Origin: Brachyspira aalborgi
GTDB lineage: Bacteria; Spirochaetota; Brachyspiria; Brachyspirales; Brachyspiraceae
Direction of reading: 5' to 3'
Assembly (NCBI RefSeq): GCF_008016455.1
Contig: NZ_SAXU01000001.1
Location: 1,054,001-1,118,000 of the forward strand
DNA length: 64,000 nucleotides
Shown here: positions 8,515-17,248 of the stretch, one piece after another
Layout: each line of letters starts with the position of its first letter
Position numbering within the stretch: position 1 is the first letter of the stretch
Made by a program: the position numbers and the translations under genes
The notes under the pieces: generated by a model
What the model saw: only the letters and a program-made list of their open reading frames with translations
Databases searched by the model: none
What the model was told of the DNA's origin: nothing

Positions 8515-8835
8515 AATATTCGGATACTTTCTAAATTTATAACTATAATTTATGTTATAATATTAAATATAATAAAAATTATTAAAAATATTTTATCCGT
8601 TTTTCTTATAATATTTTTAATGTCTTGGGGGCAATTTCAAATACCTTTAATTTTTGCAAGTTCTATTCAAACTAAACCTATATCTATAGTAGCATCAGAA
8701 TTTGTCTCTAAAGATAGCATAAAATATGGAATAACTACCGCAGCTGGATTGCTTGCTATATTTCCGCCAGCATTATTATCTATTATATTTAGAAAATTTT
8801 TGGTTAGTAGCATAATCGGAGGTTTTTCAAAATAA
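8515..8835 (+). pseudogene. remnant of a sugar ABC transporter permease (MalG type), C-terminal end
   Basis: The frame is open from 8515 and, from an ATG at 8620, encodes a tail typical of carbohydrate ABC permeases: SWGQFQIPLIFAS (the W-N-E-F region), PISIVASEF, YGITTAAGLLAIFPPALL and FRKFLVSSIIGGFSK. Only about 100 residues of a 270-300-residue family remain. The EAA loop, the earlier membrane segments and any partner ATPase or binding protein are missing. The upstream part is degenerate Ile/Lys-rich sequence. It reads as a decayed gene, although a short membrane peptide could still be made. Confidence 0.6.
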
Positions 8836-8887
8836 TTATATAAATAAAACATTGTAATTTTATATTTTTAATTATACAATATAAACT

Positions 8888-9922
8888 ATGAATATTAAAA
8901 AAATTATAATTATTTCTATATTACTTTCTTTATTTGTAAATCTTTTAAATGCCGAGATAATATTATCATTTGTGGGCGATGTAATGACGGGAAGCGATTA
9001 TCCCGATAAAAGTTATTTGCCGTCAAACGAAGGCAAAGATATATTTAAAAGCGTAGAAAATTATTTTAAAAACTCAGATATTAATTTTGCAAATTTGGAA
9101 GGAGCGATAGCAAATACAAATACGCAGTCGTCAAAGAGAAGCAAAAATTCTTATTCTTTTCGTATGCCTCCTTATATGGCAAACAGAATAGCCGAAGCGG
9201 GTTTTAATATAGTCGCAGTCGCTAATAATCATTCGAGAGATTTTGGAGATAAAGGTTATAAACAGACTCAAGAATATCTAAAAAATGCGGAAATAAAAAT
9301 AGTCGGAAATATTTTAAATACCGCTACTATTATAGAAATTAAAAATAAAAAAATAGGATTTTTAGCTTTTTATTATTTTTCTTACGCGAATAATTCTATT
9401 CAAGATATAACTTCTGCAAAAACGTTGGTTGAAAAAACAAAAAAAGAATGCGATTTTCTTGTCGTGAGTTTTCATGGCGGAGCCGAAGGCGGAAATATGT
9501 ATAGAGTTCCAAAAACTACGGAAATGTTTTACGGAGAAAACAGGGGAGATGTTTATAAATTTGCAAGAGCGGTAAGCGATTCGGGGGCGGATTTAATAAT
9601 CGGGCATGGTCCTCATGTTTTAAGAGCTATGGAAATTTATAATAATTCTTTTATAGCGTATTCTCTTGGAAATTTTGTAGGCTATAAACAATTTTCTTTG
9701 GCGGGAAATAACGGAATAAGCGCGATATTGCAAATTACATTAAACGACAATTTAAAAATAAATTCGGCTAAAGTGATTCCGATTAAACTTATAAACGGAG
9801 GAATTCCAAGCGTTGATTCTTCAAACGAAGCGATAAAAAAATTAAATAATTATGCAGATTTGGATTTTCCAAACAGCGGAATAAAATTTAACTCCGAAGG
9901 CGAAGCGATTTTAAATAAATAA
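8888..9922 (+). CDS. CapA-family protein (poly-gamma-glutamate capsule type)
   Basis: The 344-residue protein has an N-terminal signal or anchor (residues 4-22) and the CapA/PGA_cap metallophosphatase-like fold: SFVGDVMTGSDYP, NFANLEGAI, VANNHSRDFGDKGYKQT, FHGGAEGG, IGHGPHVLRAMEIY and FIAYSLGNF. The paired Asp, Asn and His residues are the metal ligands in the family. CapA proteins act at the cell surface in capsule or poly-glutamate handling. No CapB or CapC partner is in the window, so the substrate is unknown. A VOC gene follows 16 bp downstream. Confidence 0.85.
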   Translation: MNIKKIIIISILLSLFVNLLNAEIILSFVGDVMTGSDYPDKSYLPSNEGKDIFKSVENYFKNSDINFANLEGAIANTNTQSSKRSKNSYSFRMPPYMANRIAEAGFNIVAVANNHSRDFGDKGYKQTQEYLKNAEIKIVGNILNTATIIEIKNKKIGFLAFYYFSYANNSIQDITSAKTLVEKTKKECDFLVVSFHGGAEGGNMYRVPKTTEMFYGENRGDVYKFARAVSDSGADLIIGHGPHVLRAMEIYNNSFIAYSLGNFVGYKQFSLAGNNGISAILQITLNDNLKINSAKVIPIKLINGGIPSVDSSNEAIKKLNNYADLDFPNSGIKFNSEGEAILNK

Positions 9923-9938
9923 TAATTAGGAGATTTTA

Positions 9939-10322
9939 ATGAATATTTCTCATATAGCTATTTGGGTTAAAGATATAGAAAATATAAAAAACTTTTATGT
10001 AAAATATTTTAATTGCAAATGCAACGATAAATATATTAATAATAAAAAAGGTTTTGAATCTTATTTTCTTTCATTTGAAAACGGTTCTAAAATAGAAATA
10101 ATGAATATAAAAGATATAAACGAATTGAATAAAGAAAATAATTTTTACGGTTTTGCTCATATTGCAATTTCGGTTGGAAGCAAATATAAAGTCGATAGTT
10201 TGACGGAAGAATTAAAAAATGACGGTTATATAATATCTTCAAATCCAAGAACTACAGGAGACGGATATTATGAAAGCGTTATATTAGACCCAGAAAATAA
10301 TAAAATAGAATTAACGATTTAA
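9939..10322 (+). CDS. VOC-family (glyoxalase-like) protein
   Basis: The 127-residue protein shows the two beta-alpha-beta-beta-beta modules of the vicinal oxygen chelate superfamily: ISHIAIWVKDIENIKNFY at the start, KIEIMN in the middle, FAHIAISVGSKYKVDSL, and SVILDPENNKIELTI at the end. His5, Glu53 and His74 (approximate numbering) and the C-terminal Glu are the expected metal ligands of lactoylglutathione lyase types. Substrate unknown. A ribosome site (AGGAG) precedes the ATG. Confidence 0.85.
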   Translation: MNISHIAIWVKDIENIKNFYVKYFNCKCNDKYINNKKGFESYFLSFENGSKIEIMNIKDINELNKENNFYGFAHIAISVGSKYKVDSLTEELKNDGYIISSNPRTTGDGYYESVILDPENNKIELTI

Positions 10323-10343
10323 TAATAGGAGCGAATAATAATT

Positions 10344-10799
10344 ATGGGAACTTTAGAAAATATGGATATTAATAATATTAAAAATTCCTGCGGAAGAATA
10401 AGCAAAGAAGAAGTTAGAGAAAAAATTTATAAAGATAAAAATATTGAGAAAGTTATTAAAGAAGGAGTTGAAAATTTTCTTGATAATACCGAATTAAAAA
10501 AATATTCTTTAGCTTCTGGAGCTTATGCTGAATACGAATATTTAAATAATTTTGTTTTGATAACTACTGAAATTTTAGAAGACGGTTATATTCTCTCCGA
10601 TATCCATATAGATGTTAATATGATAGTGAACGATTATTCTTTGAAAGCCGATAACAAAAAAGAAAGATTTATAGCTTTGAATAATAATTATTTAATCGGA
10701 CTTAACTTAAAATTCTTTTTAAAAGATATAGAAGACGATATTGAGGATATTCAAGTTAGATATTTTAGTGTTTACGGTTTTAGTAATAATAAAAAATAA
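10344..10799 (+). CDS. hypothetical protein, 151 aa
   Basis: I do not recognise a family. The protein is acidic and soluble, with an N-terminal helical part (SKEEVREKIYKDKNIEKVIKEGVENF) and a later part of short strands (NNFVLITTEILEDGYILSDIHIDVNM). It follows the VOC gene by 21 bp with AGGAG before the ATG and is closed off by a terminator at 10814-10843, so it is the last gene of the capA-VOC unit. Confidence 0.6.
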   Translation: MGTLENMDINNIKNSCGRISKEEVREKIYKDKNIEKVIKEGVENFLDNTELKKYSLASGAYAEYEYLNNFVLITTEILEDGYILSDIHIDVNMIVNDYSLKADNKKERFIALNNNYLIGLNLKFFLKDIEDDIEDIQVRYFSVYGFSNNKK

Positions 10800-10813
10800 T
10801 GCAATATAATATA

Positions 10814-10843
10814 AACTTAAACGGCATAAAAACCGCTTAAGTT
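10814..10843. terminator. bidirectional intrinsic terminator
   Basis: AACTTAA-A-CGG (10814-10824) pairs with CCG-C-TTAAGTT (10833-10843) with one A/C mismatch, and T-rich sequence follows on the plus strand. It separates the convergent genes ending at 10799 and 10859. Confidence 0.7.
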
Positions 10844-10858
10844 ATAATATTTAAATTT

Positions 10859-11563
10859 TTAAGATAAAACATCTTTCATGCCGTAAAGATTTGGTTTCTT
10901 TCCAATCAAAAATTTTGCAGCTTTTATAGCTCCATAAACAAATATTTTTTTCGACATAGCCGAATGTTTTATTTCAATAGATTCATCGTCTCCGTAAAAT
11001 ATAACTCTATGCTCGCCTACAACCGAACCGCCTCTAATAGAATGCATACCGATTTCGTTTTTATCTCTTTTATGATTTCCTTCCCGTCCGTTAATCAAAT
11101 TCATTTTATTTTCCAAAGTTTGATTTATCGCATTAAATAAAGTTTTAGCCGTTCCGCTTGGAGAATCGACTTTTTTATTATGATGCGTTTCTATAATCTC
11201 AATATCGAATCCATTAAGATTTTCCGCCATTTTTGAAACTAAATCATTCATTAAATTTATGCCGATAGAAGTATTTGACGAAAGCAAAATTGGAATTTTT
11301 GAAGACGCTTCTTTAATTTGACTCAATATTTTATCGTCATAACCCGTAGTGCAAATTACTATCGGAATATTATTATTAACTGCAAAATTAAGCATATTTG
11401 GAATTCTCGAAAAATGAGAAAAATCTATTATTATATCGCCTTTTTCATTAGTCAAATCGTCAGCAAAACCCGACACTTCTAAATCTTTTTCGGTTTCAAT
11501 TACATTCTTTAAAATAGAACTCATTGTTCCCGTTCCATGAATAATTATTTTAATCGTATTCAT
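10859..11563 (-). CDS. dapB: 4-hydroxy-tetrahydrodipicolinate reductase
   Basis: The 234-residue enzyme reduces the product of DapA with NAD(P)H in the lysine/diaminopimelate pathway. Seen: the nucleotide-binding start IKIIIHGTGTMSS, IDFSH, the loop VICTTGY, and the catalytic ETHHNKKVDSPSGTAKTL (His pair and Lys), with IEIKHSAMSK near the end. It overlaps dapA by 4 bp, giving translational coupling. Slightly shorter than E. coli DapB (273), as in other compact forms. Confidence 0.95.
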   Translation of the reverse strand: MNTIKIIIHGTGTMSSILKNVIETEKDLEVSGFADDLTNEKGDIIIDFSHFSRIPNMLNFAVNNNIPIVICTTGYDDKILSQIKEASSKIPILLSSNTSIGINLMNDLVSKMAENLNGFDIEIIETHHNKKVDSPSGTAKTLFNAINQTLENKMNLINGREGNHKRDKNEIGMHSIRGGSVVGEHRVIFYGDDESIEIKHSAMSKKIFVYGAIKAAKFLIGKKPNLYGMKDVLS

Positions 11564-12444
11564 TTTTTTACTCCGTATTTTTTTATTATCTCTTTTACAT
11601 GCTCTTTATTTTTTTCGCTTAAAGGTCCTAAAGGCGAACGACAATCTCCAACTTCAAAACCGATTATATTCATTGCATATTTTATAGGCACGGGATTAAC
11701 TTCTATAAACATAGCTCTTATTAAATCTATAAAATGTATTTGAGTTTTAATCGCTTCTTTAATGTTTCCGTTTAGATAATTCATAACCATATCATGATTT
11801 TCTCTAGGAACAATATTGCTTGTTACAGATATTACTCCTTTTCCTCCCAAAGCTAATATAGGAGTCACCATATCGTCATTTCCAGAATATAAATCTAAAT
11901 TAGGAACTTCGCTCGCTATATCAGCCGTATAACTTATATCTCCGCTCGCTTCTTTTATCGCTTCTATATTTGAAACTTCCGATAATTTTTTAATCACAGA
12001 AATTGGCAATTTAACTCCCGTTCTTGAAGGCACATTATACATTATAATCGGACATTTTGCGGCGTTTGCTATTTGAGTAAAATAATCTATAAGTCCGCTA
12101 TCGTTTCCTTTATTATAATAAGGAGTAACCGCCATAATCGCATCCGCTCCGTATTCGTAAGATTTTTTTGTAAGTTCTACCGCAGTTGCCGTGACATTCG
12201 TTCCCGTTCCAGCTATAAGCATAGTTCTTTTATTCGTCACTTCTATGCAGAATTTTATAACTTCAATTCTCTCTTCTCTCGTCAAAGTTGCGCTCTCTCC
12301 TGTCGTTCCAGCTGCAATTATAGCGTCAACTTTATTTGATATTTGAAACTCGATAAGCTCGGCTAATTTTTTATAATTAACCTGTCCGTCTTTTGTAAAT
12401 GGCGTTATAAGGGCTACGCCTGCTCCCTTAAATAGTGATGACAT
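11560..12444 (-). CDS. dapA: 4-hydroxy-tetrahydrodipicolinate synthase
   Basis: The 294-residue aldolase-fold enzyme condenses pyruvate and aspartate semialdehyde. Seen: AAGTTGESATL (threonine pair 47-48), MYNVPSRTG with Tyr136, and Schiff-base Lys164 in AIKEASGD. Length is standard. The ATG at 12444 follows AAGGAG. It lies between the upstream M20 amidohydrolase gene and dapB, forming a three-gene DAP unit read leftwards. Confidence 0.96.
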   Translation of the reverse strand: MSSLFKGAGVALITPFTKDGQVNYKKLAELIEFQISNKVDAIIAAGTTGESATLTREERIEVIKFCIEVTNKRTMLIAGTGTNVTATAVELTKKSYEYGADAIMAVTPYYNKGNDSGLIDYFTQIANAAKCPIIMYNVPSRTGVKLPISVIKKLSEVSNIEAIKEASGDISYTADIASEVPNLDLYSGNDDMVTPILALGGKGVISVTSNIVPRENHDMVMNYLNGNIKEAIKTQIHFIDLIRAMFIEVNPVPIKYAMNIIGFEVGDCRSPLGPLSEKNKEHVKEIIKKYGVKK

Positions 12445-12482
12445 ATTAATCTCCTTGTTTTAAAATATTTTATTTTAATTTT

Positions 12483-13682
12483 TTATTTCTTAATAAACAA
12501 ATCTTTTTTATTATAAGTTTTATATACATTAGCTATTTGCATATTAACTCCTATATTAATAGCTCTTTCGTCAATATCGAATAAACCGTTATGAATAGGA
12601 ATATTTATATTTTTATTTGAAACTCCCAAACTAAAAAAAGCTCCCGAAACTTTTTGAAGATAATAACTAAAATCTTCCGTTGTCATATTTGAATTTTCTT
12701 CTATAAAAACATTTTCTTTTCCCAATATATTAAAACCGTTTTCTTTAATAATATCTACCGCTTCGGTATGATTAATTAAAGCGGGATAAGAAGGCATATT
12801 TATAAACTCCGCTTTTGCATTAAAAGAGTCTGCGGTATTTAAAATAATTTTTTCTATCATTGATAATCTTTTATTTCTTGTTTCGTCATTGCATAACATT
12901 CTTATTATTCCTTCCATTTGAACGAAATCGGCTACTATGTTTCTCGCGCTTCCTCCTTTTATAGTTCCGATATGCAATCTCGTACTTCCATCGGTAAAAG
13001 CGGACACAAAATTATGCAATTGATTTAAAATATTTGAGGCAATTATTATAGCGTCTATTCCTTCGTAAGATTTTGCTCCGTGAGACGCTTTGCCATAAAT
13101 TTTAATATCGAACATATTTGAGCTTGCATACATAACGCCATATTTTACGCTTATTTGTCCTGCCATTATTTCGGGACGAACATGCAAACCGTAAATAATA
13201 TTAACATTATCTAAAGCGCCTTCGTCTATCATAGGTTTTGCTCCGCCTGTAGTTTCTTCGGCGGGCTGATAAATTAATCTAATATTGCATGGCGGTTTTA
13301 TTTTAGAAAAATATTTTGCAATTCCCGTTAAAATTGCAATATGAACATCATGTCCGCAGGCATGACATTTTCCTTTTTCTTCCGATGAATATTCGCATTT
13401 CAAATCTCTTTTCAAATCGTCCATTGGAAGAGCGTCCATATCCGTTCTAAAAGCTATTGTAAAATTTTTATCGATTCCTTCAATGTCGGCTATTATTCCC
13501 GTTTTGGCGATTTTAGTTTTATGTTGTATATTTAAAGAATTAAGAATAGAAGAAATTTTTTCCATAGTTCTTATTTCTTCAAAACCTAATTCGGGATGTT
13601 TATGTATATCTCTTCTTAAATCAATTAAAAATTCTCTCATTGAAATAAGCGAGGATTTTATCAAATCATTATCGTATATCAT
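12483..13682 (-). CDS. M20-family amidohydrolase (possible N-acetyl-diaminopimelate deacetylase)
   Basis: The 399-residue protein is an M20D peptidase/amidohydrolase: HPELGFEE at the N-terminus, metal site AFRTDMDALP, KCHACGHDVHIAILTG, QPAEETTGGAKPMI and a C-terminal MTTEDFSYYLQ. The family removes acyl groups from amino acids. Because dapA and dapB follow at once (38 bp to dapA), a role as N-acetyl-DAP deacetylase in the acetylase branch of lysine synthesis is likely but not proven. A general N-acyl amino acid hydrolase or hippurate hydrolase is the alternative. Confidence 0.85.
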   Translation of the reverse strand: MIYDNDLIKSSLISMREFLIDLRRDIHKHPELGFEEIRTMEKISSILNSLNIQHKTKIAKTGIIADIEGIDKNFTIAFRTDMDALPMDDLKRDLKCEYSSEEKGKCHACGHDVHIAILTGIAKYFSKIKPPCNIRLIYQPAEETTGGAKPMIDEGALDNVNIIYGLHVRPEIMAGQISVKYGVMYASSNMFDIKIYGKASHGAKSYEGIDAIIIASNILNQLHNFVSAFTDGSTRLHIGTIKGGSARNIVADFVQMEGIIRMLCNDETRNKRLSMIEKIILNTADSFNAKAEFINMPSYPALINHTEAVDIIKENGFNILGKENVFIEENSNMTTEDFSYYLQKVSGAFFSLGVSNKNINIPIHNGLFDIDERAINIGVNMQIANVYKTYNKKDLFIKK

Positions 13683-13771
13683 ATTTATTGAACCTTAATA
13701 ATTATAAATAGAATATATTATAATCGTTTTTATGTAAATATATTAAAATTTTACCACTATATTTTAACATA

Positions 13772-13800
13772 TTGACAAATATTATAAAATATAATATATT
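13772..13800 (+). promoter_or_regulatory. sigma-70-type promoter of the Fur-family gene
   Basis: TTGACA (13772-13777), a 17-bp spacer and TATATT (13795-13800), 50 bp ahead of the ATG at 13851. AT-rich imperfect palindromes around the -10 could be autoregulatory sites, but I cannot define a box. Confidence 0.65.
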
Positions 13801-13850
13801 ACTAAATAATATTAATTATCAATTATTATTTAACATAATTAAGGTTTGTT

Positions 13851-14234
13851 ATGAATAATACAAGAAATACGATACAGAAACAGGTTATATTAAACGCCGT
13901 TAGAGAATTAAAAAATCATCCTACTTCGGAAGAGGTTTATAATCATATAAAGCCAAATTTTCCTTCTATAAGTTTGGGAACGGTTTATAGAAATTTAAAT
14001 TTACTTTCTGAAAATAAAGATATACAAAAAATATCGATAATAGACGATGCCGTGAGATTCGACCATAAAACGGAAGAGCATTATCATTTTCAATGCGATA
14101 AATGTAAAAAATTATTCGATATGCCTATGAAATATCAAAATTTTTTAGACGAAACCGCTTCAAAAGAAAACGATATGGAAATTATAAAACATGATATTGT
14201 ATTTTTGGGAATTTGTCCGTCTTGCAAATCTTAA
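13851..14234 (+). CDS. Fur-family metalloregulator (PerR/Fur-like)
   Basis: The 127-residue protein has a winged-helix N-terminal part (NAVRELKNHPTSEEVYNHI, then SLGTVYRNLNLLSENK) and the dimerisation/metal part: RFDHKTEEHYHFQCDKCKKLFDM and GICPSCKS, giving two CxxC zinc pairs. DNA-binding repressors of this family sense iron, manganese or peroxide. Asp104-type and His residues suit PerR as well as Fur. It stands alone, upstream of the glucan gene, so its targets are not evident. Confidence 0.9.
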   Translation: MNNTRNTIQKQVILNAVRELKNHPTSEEVYNHIKPNFPSISLGTVYRNLNLLSENKDIQKISIIDDAVRFDHKTEEHYHFQCDKCKKLFDMPMKYQNFLDETASKENDMEIIKHDIVFLGICPSCKS

Positions 14235-14339
14235 AATTTTATCATAATAAAAAATTATAAAAATTATCTTATAAAGTATTGATTTAACTAATATATTTTA
14301 TTATAATAATATATATAAAATAATTTTTAAGGATAATAT

Positions 14340-15926
14340 ATGTCGAAAGGTTATTTCGCTTTAGTATTGCATGCACATTTGCCTTATGTGAGACATCCCG
14401 AGCATGAAAATTTTTTAGAGGAAGAATGGTTATACGAGGCAATTACGGAAACTTATATTCCTTTGCTTGACGCTTATGATAGATTGGTTAATGACGGAGT
14501 AAATTTTAAAATCACAATGAGCGTTACGCCTCCTCTTATGAATATGCTTGCAAATGAACTTCTTCAAAATAGATATGTCGAGCATATAGAGAAGTTAATA
14601 AAATTGGCGGAAATGGAATGCGAGAGAACTTCTTTAGACCCAAATTTTCATCATACTGCCGAAGTTTATAGAGATAAATTTTATAGAATAAGAGATATAT
14701 TCGTTTACAAATATAATAAAAATTTATTAAACGGATTTAGATATTTTTTAGAAAGAGGAAATTTAGAAATAATAACTTGCGGAGCTACGCATGGATTTTT
14801 TCCTTTTATGCAGGAATATCCTAACGCCATAGAAGCGCAATTAAGAATGGCGGTTAAAACTCATGAAAGACATTTAGGCAGAAAACCTACGGGAATATGG
14901 CTTGGAGAATGCGGATTTTTTCCAGGACTTGAAAAACATTTAGCAAATAACGGAATTAAATATTTCTTTGTCGACACGCATGGAATAATGCATGCTGATA
15001 AAGTGCCAAAATATGGAGTTTACGCTCCTTTATATTGTTCGAGAGAAAGTAGAGTCGCGGCATTTGGAAGAGATATTGAAAGTTCAAGAAGCGTTTGGAG
15101 CGCCGAAGTCGGTTATCCAGGCGATTTTAGATATAGAGAATTTTACAGAGATATAGGTTACGATTTGCCTTTTGAATATATTAAAGATTTTATTCAAAGT
15201 AACGGTTTAAGAAAAAATACGGGAATTAAATATTATAGAATTACGGGAAAAGATTGTCCGAAAGAACCTTATAATCCTGAAGCCGCTATGGACGCTGCGG
15301 GAGAGCATTCGGGCAATTTTATGTTTAATAGAGAAAAGCAGATTGAATATTTAGCTTCCGTTATGGATAGACCGCCAATTATAGTTTCGCCTTATGATGC
15401 GGAATTATTTGGGCATTGGTGGTATGAAGGACCTATGTTTATAGAATTCTTAATGAGAAAAATTCATTTCGACCAAAATATAATAGAAACTATAACGCCT
15501 AAAGAATATTTAGAAAGGCATCCTGTAAATCAAATATCTATGCCTTCAATGTCGAGTTGGGGAGCTAACGGATATGGAGAAGTTTGGCTTAACGGAACTA
15601 ACGGTTGGATATATAGGCATTTGCATAAAGCTGCAGAAAGAATGATTGAACTTGCTCATAATTATTATAATGAAACGGGACTTTATGAAAGAGCTTTAAA
15701 TCAAGCGGCGAGAGAACTTTTGCTTGCTCAAAGTAGCGATTGGGCTTTTATAATGCATACTGGAACTATGGTGGAATACGCCGTTAATACGACAAAATTA
15801 TATTTGAAAAGATTTACCGATTTATATTACGCTATTAAAAACAGAGATTTAAACGAAGAATGGTTAAGCAAATTAGAATGGCGAGACGATATATTTCCCG
15901 AAATGGATTTTAGAATTTATAATTAA
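14340..15926 (+). CDS. GH57 1,4-alpha-glucan branching enzyme-like protein
   Basis: The 528-residue protein begins GYFALVLHAHLPYVRHPEH, the GH57 conserved region 1. It has GATHGFFP, IWLGECGFFPGLE with nucleophile Glu190, and SPYDAELFGHWWYEGP with catalytic Asp353. The C-terminal helical domain (SDWAFIMHTGTMVEYA) is typical of GH57 branching enzymes of about 530 residues. It introduces alpha-1,6 branches into glycogen in the cytoplasm. It is monocistronic here, with no other glycogen genes in the window. Confidence 0.92.
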   Translation: MSKGYFALVLHAHLPYVRHPEHENFLEEEWLYEAITETYIPLLDAYDRLVNDGVNFKITMSVTPPLMNMLANELLQNRYVEHIEKLIKLAEMECERTSLDPNFHHTAEVYRDKFYRIRDIFVYKYNKNLLNGFRYFLERGNLEIITCGATHGFFPFMQEYPNAIEAQLRMAVKTHERHLGRKPTGIWLGECGFFPGLEKHLANNGIKYFFVDTHGIMHADKVPKYGVYAPLYCSRESRVAAFGRDIESSRSVWSAEVGYPGDFRYREFYRDIGYDLPFEYIKDFIQSNGLRKNTGIKYYRITGKDCPKEPYNPEAAMDAAGEHSGNFMFNREKQIEYLASVMDRPPIIVSPYDAELFGHWWYEGPMFIEFLMRKIHFDQNIIETITPKEYLERHPVNQISMPSMSSWGANGYGEVWLNGTNGWIYRHLHKAAERMIELAHNYYNETGLYERALNQAARELLLAQSSDWAFIMHTGTMVEYAVNTTKLYLKRFTDLYYAIKNRDLNEEWLSKLEWRDDIFPEMDFRIYN

Positions 15927-15967
15927 GCGTAAATAACAAAATTAATTTTTATATAATTTATAAATCA

Positions 15968-17122
15968 TTAGCTAGTTTTTCTATGTTTTATGTAATGCCT
16001 AAAATATAAAGTCAAAATAATCGCTATAATCATTATAATAGCCGCATATATCGATAAATTTTTATAAGCGATTCCATAATGTATGAGAAGTCCTCCGTAT
16101 TTCGCGCCGATTGCGTTTCCTAAATTAAAAGAACTTTGATTAAAAGTCGAAGCTAAATTTGGAGCGCCTTTTGCCTGTTCTACAACCAAAGCCTGAAGCA
16201 TAGGACAAATGGCAAATCCCGTTATGCTCCATGCAAATAGAGTCGCAATCATAGGCATAATTTTTGTATTAACGAATAGCATTATAATTTGTATAATAAC
16301 TATTAAAAACATAATTGATATTAAAGATTTTATTAAACTTTTATCTCCGAGTTTTCCTCCCGTTAAAGTTCCTATTGAAAGCCCCGCTCCTATCCAAAAT
16401 AATATTTTTACTACAGTGGCTTTATTAACCATAGTAACTTTTTGCAGAATTGGGTCGATATAAGTAAATATTGTAAATAAACTTGCGGAAGTTAGAACGG
16501 ATAAAATAAGAGGAATAAATACTCTTCTATGTCTTAAAATTTTAAACTCTCCTATAATGTCTCCGCTCGGCATTGGCAGATTTGATGGAATAAATTTTAA
16601 TAAAGCCAAAACCGATAAAACTCCTATAGCGCTAACAAGCCAAAATGTCGCTCTCCATCCAAATTGTTCGCCGATATGAGTGCCAACAGGAACTCCCAAA
16701 ATATTTGCCAAACTAACGCCCATAAAAACTAAAGCTATAGCTTGAGATTTTTTATTTTCGTCTACCATTCCCGCCGCTACAACGGAGGCTATTCCAAAAA
16801 AAGTTCCATGACATAAAGCAGCAAAAACTCTCGCAACCATTAAGAAATAATAACTTGTCGATAACGCGCATAAAATATTGCCTATTATAAACATAAACAT
16901 TAAAGATAGTAATGCAATTTTTCTTGAGAGTTTCATCGTAAGAATTGCAAGCAAAGGTCCTCCGACAACGACTCCCATTGCATACATTGTGACTAAAGAG
17001 CCAGCTTGAGGAATAGTAATATTTAAATCTTCCGCAATCTCCGACAATAAACCCATTATTATATATTCGCTTGTTCCTATTCCGAATGCTGAAAAAGTGA
17101 GCATAAATATTGCAAAAGGCAT
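15968..17122 (-). CDS. MFS efflux transporter (AraJ/YdhP type)
   Basis: The protein (384 residues from the ATG at 17122) has twelve predicted membrane segments and the DHA1-type pattern: GIGTSEYIIMGLL in TM1, MYAMGVVVGGP with LSRKIAL loop A, and GVSLANILGVPVGTHIGEQFGWR (motif C/drug antiporter). It would export sugars or small drugs by proton exchange. I chose 17122 because GGAG lies 7 bases ahead; a longer frame to 17185 lacks a ribosome site. It converges on the GH57 gene. Confidence 0.85.
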   Translation of the reverse strand: MPFAIFMLTFSAFGIGTSEYIIMGLLSEIAEDLNITIPQAGSLVTMYAMGVVVGGPLLAILTMKLSRKIALLSLMFMFIIGNILCALSTSYYFLMVARVFAALCHGTFFGIASVVAAGMVDENKKSQAIALVFMGVSLANILGVPVGTHIGEQFGWRATFWLVSAIGVLSVLALLKFIPSNLPMPSGDIIGEFKILRHRRVFIPLILSVLTSASLFTIFTYIDPILQKVTMVNKATVVKILFWIGAGLSIGTLTGGKLGDKSLIKSLISIMFLIVIIQIIMLFVNTKIMPMIATLFAWSITGFAICPMLQALVVEQAKGAPNLASTFNQSSFNLGNAIGAKYGGLLIHYGIAYKNLSIYAAIIMIIAIILTLYFRHYIKHRKTS

Positions 17123-17248
17123 TTTAATCTCCAAAATATTTTTATAATTCGACAAAGATTTTATAACTAATTTTATATATGTCAATATTTTTACTTTTAA
17201 TTAATATGAAATATGTTATAATTATAAAAATTAAAATAAAGGCTAAAA

